A stretch of 64,000 nt of DNA. Source: a virus. The position numbers and the translations under genes were made by a program. The stretch covers positions 1-64,000 of IMG/VR virus record IMGVR_UViG_3300032323_001868. One strand, 5' to 3'. This document shows positions 60,851 through 64,000 of this stretch, one piece after another. The notes beneath the pieces are model-generated. The model ran no database searches. It was not told where the DNA came from and saw only the letters and a program-made list of their open reading frames with translations. Numbering within the stretch: position 1 is the first letter of the stretch; every line of letters starts with the position of its first letter.

Positions 60851-62884
60851 ATGTCAGAAACCGTATTCTCTTTTCGTCTTTCAGATGAATTTGTAAATAA
60901 ATATAATAATACTCCAGCCCCATTTGGATTCTCAGATGCGGGGTCTAACTCATTAGGAGAGATTACATTTATTCGTACATATTCTCGTGTTAAAGAAGAC
61001 GGAACTAAGGAACGCTGGCATGAGGTTTGCCGTCGTGTAATCGAGGGTATGTATTCAGTGCAGAAGAATCATGCTAAGGATAACCGACTACCATGGAATG
61101 ATAATAAGGCACAGAAATCTGCTCAAGAAGCCTTCCAAAGAATGTTTGAATTAAAGTGGACCCCACCAGGTCGTGGTCTCTGGGCATTTGGTACTCCTAT
61201 GACTATGGAGAAGCGTAACTCTGCTTCCCTTCAAAACTGTGCAATGGTCTCTACTCGTGACATTGATCGTAATGATCCAGGAGCCCTATTTGCATGGGTT
61301 ATGGATGCTCTTATGCTGGGTATCGGAGTAGGGTTTGACACCCTTGGACAAGACAAGCAGATGTCTATTTATGCTCCTACAGAACCAGCCTCAATTTATG
61401 AAATCCCAGACACCCGTGAAGGCTGGGTAGAATCTGTTCGTATTTTGATTAACTCATTTTTACGTCAGAATCAGCCAATTCAAGAGTTTAACTATGACCT
61501 TATCCGTCCTCTAGGAGCCCCTATTAAGGGCTTTGGAGGCGTTGCAAGCGGTCCACAGCCACTTATTGATCTCCATACACGCATTCGTAATGTAATCGGT
61601 TCTAGAGCAGGAGAAGCCTTAGACAGTCGTGCTATTGTAGATATTGTTAATCTTATTGGTACCTGTGTTGTTTCTGGAAATGTTCGTCGTTCTGCTACTC
61701 TTGCTTTGGGTACACCAGAAGATGAGGGTTTTATTAATCTTAAGAATCCAGAAGTATTCCCAGAAAGAAATTCATACGATCCAGAAAAGCCAGGTTGGGC
61801 ATGGATGAGTAATAACTCAATTGCTGCCGAAGTTGGAACTAAGTATGAAGATTATGTAGATTTAATTGCAGACAACGGAGAACCAGGATTTATCTGGCTT
61901 GATGTTGCTCGTAATTATGGCCGTCTTGCGGATGCTCCTGATTATAAGGACACTCGAATTATGGGCTTCAATCCTTGTGCGGAGCAGCCATTGGAAAGTT
62001 ACGAATTGTGTACACTTGTAGAAGTGCATCTTAATCGTCATGAATCCAAGGAGGATTTCCTCAAGACATTGAAGTTTGCTTATCTTTATGGAAAGACTGT
62101 AACACTTATGCCAACACATTGGCAGCAGACAAACGGTATTATGCAACGTAATCGTCGTATTGGTACATCACTTACAGGTATTGCTGCATTTGCTGATGAG
62201 CATGGACTTCCAGTTATTCGTGAATGGATGGACGAAGGATATAATACAATTCGTAAATATGATCATTCATATTCTGAGTGGCTGTGTGTTCGTGAATCAG
62301 TTCGTGTAACAACAGTTAAGCCATCAGGATCTGTGTCACTTCTTTCTGGCGCTACTCCTGGAGTTCACTGGGGACCTGGCGGAGAGTTTTATCTTCGTGC
62401 TATTCGTTTTGGTGACCAAGATCCAATGCTTCATTTGTTTAAAGCAGCAGGGTATAAGATTGAAGCAGACTTGGTATCAGCCAACACATCTGTAGTATAT
62501 TTTCCAGTGGCATCAGGACATAAGCGTTCTGAAAAACAAGTTAGCCTATTTGAAAAAATTGGTTTGGCAGCAACCGCTCAAAAGTACTGGTCAGACAATG
62601 GTGTTTCTGTAACACTTTCATTTGACAAGGAAGAAGAAAAGAAGTTTGTTGCTCCAGCACTGAATATGTACGAGGGACAACTAAAGGCAGTTTCATTCCT
62701 TCCAATGGGTAATAAAACATATCCTCAACAGCCATATACAGAAATCACACGAGAAGAATATAACTCATATGTAGGAACTATCGGTAAAATTGACTGGTCT
62801 GCTATCTATGATGGCAGGGATAACCTTGATGCAGAATCTGAGAAATATTGCTCTACAGATGCCTGCGAAATCAAGTTATACTAG
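60851..62884 (+). CDS. nrdJ: Class II (adenosylcobalamin-dependent) ribonucleotide reductase
   Basis: 677 aa, close to monomeric class II enzymes such as the 739-aa RTPR. Cys130 (LQNCAMVST) and Cys387 (YELCTL) form the redox pair. NPCAE holds the thiyl Cys376 and Glu378, and the 11-residue gap Cys376-Cys387 equals that of RTPR. PSGSVSLLSGATPGVH is the phosphate/B12-site region. The C-terminal pair is Cys667-x4-Cys672 (CSTDAC). It makes dNTPs without oxygen chemistry, but needs B12 from the host. The thioredoxin at 8654 may reduce it. Confidence 0.93.
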   Translation: MSETVFSFRLSDEFVNKYNNTPAPFGFSDAGSNSLGEITFIRTYSRVKEDGTKERWHEVCRRVIEGMYSVQKNHAKDNRLPWNDNKAQKSAQEAFQRMFELKWTPPGRGLWAFGTPMTMEKRNSASLQNCAMVSTRDIDRNDPGALFAWVMDALMLGIGVGFDTLGQDKQMSIYAPTEPASIYEIPDTREGWVESVRILINSFLRQNQPIQEFNYDLIRPLGAPIKGFGGVASGPQPLIDLHTRIRNVIGSRAGEALDSRAIVDIVNLIGTCVVSGNVRRSATLALGTPEDEGFINLKNPEVFPERNSYDPEKPGWAWMSNNSIAAEVGTKYEDYVDLIADNGEPGFIWLDVARNYGRLADAPDYKDTRIMGFNPCAEQPLESYELCTLVEVHLNRHESKEDFLKTLKFAYLYGKTVTLMPTHWQQTNGIMQRNRRIGTSLTGIAAFADEHGLPVIREWMDEGYNTIRKYDHSYSEWLCVRESVRVTTVKPSGSVSLLSGATPGVHWGPGGEFYLRAIRFGDQDPMLHLFKAAGYKIEADLVSANTSVVYFPVASGHKRSEKQVSLFEKIGLAATAQKYWSDNGVSVTLSFDKEEEKKFVAPALNMYEGQLKAVSFLPMGNKTYPQQPYTEITREEYNSYVGTIGKIDWSAIYDGRDNLDAESEKYCSTDACEIKLY

Positions 62885-62889
62885 AGTTA

Positions 62890-62898
62890 TGGTATACT
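62890..62898 (+). promoter_or_regulatory. Extended -10 that selects start 62906
   Basis: TGG plus TATACT; ATG 62906 is 7 nt downstream (leaderless), while ATG 62900 would lie before the transcript start. Confidence 0.65.
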
Positions 62899-62905
62899 GA
62901 TGGTT

Positions 62906-63292
62906 ATGGATGCTTTAATTAACCCAAAAACTGGTAAACCCCTTGTACAAAATGTGCGTCGTCAGGTTATTGAAAAGAAATACAACTGGGGTCTATATGT
63001 GTACAAGAAATCAAATGGTAAGTGGTTTACCGATGGCGAAGGAAATGTTTTAAATATTGAATCCATGAGAGGTGATATTTCAAAAATATCACAACTAAAA
63101 GACGCTGCAAAGTATTACGGAGATGCTGGTGACGGTGAGGCTGTATTTGTTCCTGGGCTTACAAGAGTTTCAGATGAAGAATATTCTGAGCAGTTAGACA
63201 GAATGAATCAAGGACTTATTCCATCTATGAATGACTTAGGCGCATGGCATGCAGCACAACAAACTCATGATAGGTATGGTAGTGATGAGTAA
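62906..63292 (+). CDS. Portal-adjacent phage protein (128 aa)
   Basis: MDALINPKTGKPLVQNVRRQVIEKKYNWGLYVYKKSNGKWFTDGEGNVLNIESMRGDISKISQLKDAAKYYGDAG...GLTRVSDEEYSEQLDRM. The start is set by the promoter. It overlaps the portal start. Conserved-looking and probably involved in packaging or head assembly, but the function is not known. Confidence 0.68.
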   Translation: MDALINPKTGKPLVQNVRRQVIEKKYNWGLYVYKKSNGKWFTDGEGNVLNIESMRGDISKISQLKDAAKYYGDAGDGEAVFVPGLTRVSDEEYSEQLDRMNQGLIPSMNDLGAWHAAQQTHDRYGSDE

Positions 63293-64000
63293 CGAATATC
63301 CAATTTTTGCAAAATTAAACACACAGGAAAAAGATCCAAATCCTTTTGCTGCTCAAGACCCATTTAATAAAAATTGGGAAGATTTAAAAGATCTTGGAGG
63401 TATTAATCAAAACTTTAAACGCAGAACAAGTCGTGTTGTTAACAAGGCTGTTGGTGATCCAGCATACCTAGATGCAGCAAACGCCATGCCATCAGGAGAA
63501 GATTCTGCATCAAAGCAGATTAATCCTGGAACCGTATATCGTAATGGATATGGACTGTTTGATGTAATTACACCACCATACAATATGTATGAGTTGGCTA
63601 ACTTTTATGATACATCATTTGCAAACCATGCTGCTATTGATGCCAAGGTAGAAAATATTGTTGGCCTTGGATATAGATTTGATCTAACAGATACCACTGC
63701 TCTTCGTTTTGAAAGTAGTGACGATCAAGAAAAGGTTGCTCGTGCTCGCAAGCGTGTAGAGCGTATGAAGATTGAACTTCGTGATTGGCTAGAAAGTCTT
63801 AACGATGATGATTCTTTTACAAAGATTATGGAAAAAGTTTTTACAGATCTCCAAGCAACAGGTAATGGATTTATTGAAGTAGGTCGTAATGTTGAGGGGC
63901 AGATTGGCTATATTGGACACATTCCAGCAACAACAATTCGTGTTCGTAGACTTCATGATGGTTTCTTACAGATTATTGGAAACAAGATTGTATACTTTAG
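63285..64000 (+). CDS. Phage portal protein (N-terminal part, runs off the window)
   Basis: 238 residues visible from ATG 63285 (overlapping the previous stop by 8 bp). VYRNGYGLFDVITPPYNMYELANFYDTSFANHAAIDAKVENIVGLGYRFDL, and then FTKIMEKVFTDLQATGNGFIEVGRNVEGQIGYIGHIPATTIRVRR, follow the typical portal order (first-domain helix, then GNGF-EV strand and R-R). Marks the start of the packaging/head module to the right. Confidence 0.85.
   Translation, partial: MSNEYPIFAKLNTQEKDPNPFAAQDPFNKNWEDLKDLGGINQNFKRRTSRVVNKAVGDPAYLDAANAMPSGEDSASKQINPGTVYRNGYGLFDVITPPYNMYELANFYDTSFANHAAIDAKVENIVGLGYRFDLTDTTALRFESSDDQEKVARARKRVERMKIELRDWLESLNDDDSFTKIMEKVFTDLQATGNGFIEVGRNVEGQIGYIGHIPATTIRVRRLHDGFLQIIGNKIVYF

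Overview
The window is a 64 kb piece of a large, AT-rich tailed-phage genome, apparently from an uncultured actinobacteriophage. Phage identity rests on a portal protein running off the right end, a CHAP/NlpC-type endolysin, several long repeat-rich tail-fibre genes, very tight gene packing (many ATGA/TAATG overlaps) and five tRNA genes. An actinobacterial host is suggested by a WhiB-type regulator, a DUF7455-like protein, an MSMEG_6728/Pyr_excise-like protein and the many leaderless genes. The low GC content would fit a streamlined aquatic actinobacterium; that last step is inference.

Layout. 1-15.5 kb (+): the end of an Ala/Glu coiled-coil protein, small membrane proteins, an HslV-like Ntn hydrolase, a secreted subtilase-like protein, four tRNAs, two 2OG-Fe(II) oxygenases, a small heat-shock protein, the endolysin, an FmdB-like zinc ribbon, a nuclease, a thioredoxin, WhiB, and a glycosyltransferase/methyltransferase cassette. 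15.5-22.7 kb (-): micro-genes, a PD-(D/E)XK-like nuclease, two more oxygenases, a Pyr_excise-like protein, a sulfotransferase and an FkbM methyltransferase. 22.7-23.5 kb: non-coding, repeat-rich. 23.5-34.2 kb (-): a dense, probably early, region of short genes (DUF932, GP88, many zinc microproteins) with tRNA-Asp. 34.2-34.5 kb: divergent control region. 34.5-60.7 kb (mostly +): virion appendage genes (two collagen-like fibres, a Fn3 protein with a Phe/Pro repeat tail, a beta-propeller fibre, long repeat fibres) interleaved with nine more 2OG-Fe(II) oxygenases, three glycosyltransferases, an FkbM methyltransferase, an SDR and a sugar-nucleotide epimerase. 60.8-64 kb (+): class II ribonucleotide reductase, a small gene and the portal.

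Two things stand out. (i) At least 13 oxygenases with the prolyl/lysyl-hydroxylase metal triad sit with GT25-type and other glycosyltransferases and with collagen-like or Pro-rich fibre proteins. This suggests a phage-encoded system that hydroxylates and glycosylates virion fibres (inference). (ii) Gene control has a clear grammar. About twenty genes have a -10 hexamer exactly 6-7 nt before the start codon and no Shine-Dalgarno, implying leaderless mRNAs. The 26-34.4 kb region carries a set of TGTGA-N6-TCACA palindromes, CRP/GlxR-type sites mostly 70-88 bp upstream of inferred transcription starts. It also carries dispersed CGGACATTT boxes, GGGACGTCCC palindromes and five copies of a hairpin that closes transcription units.

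All functional names come from reading motifs by eye. No database search was possible.
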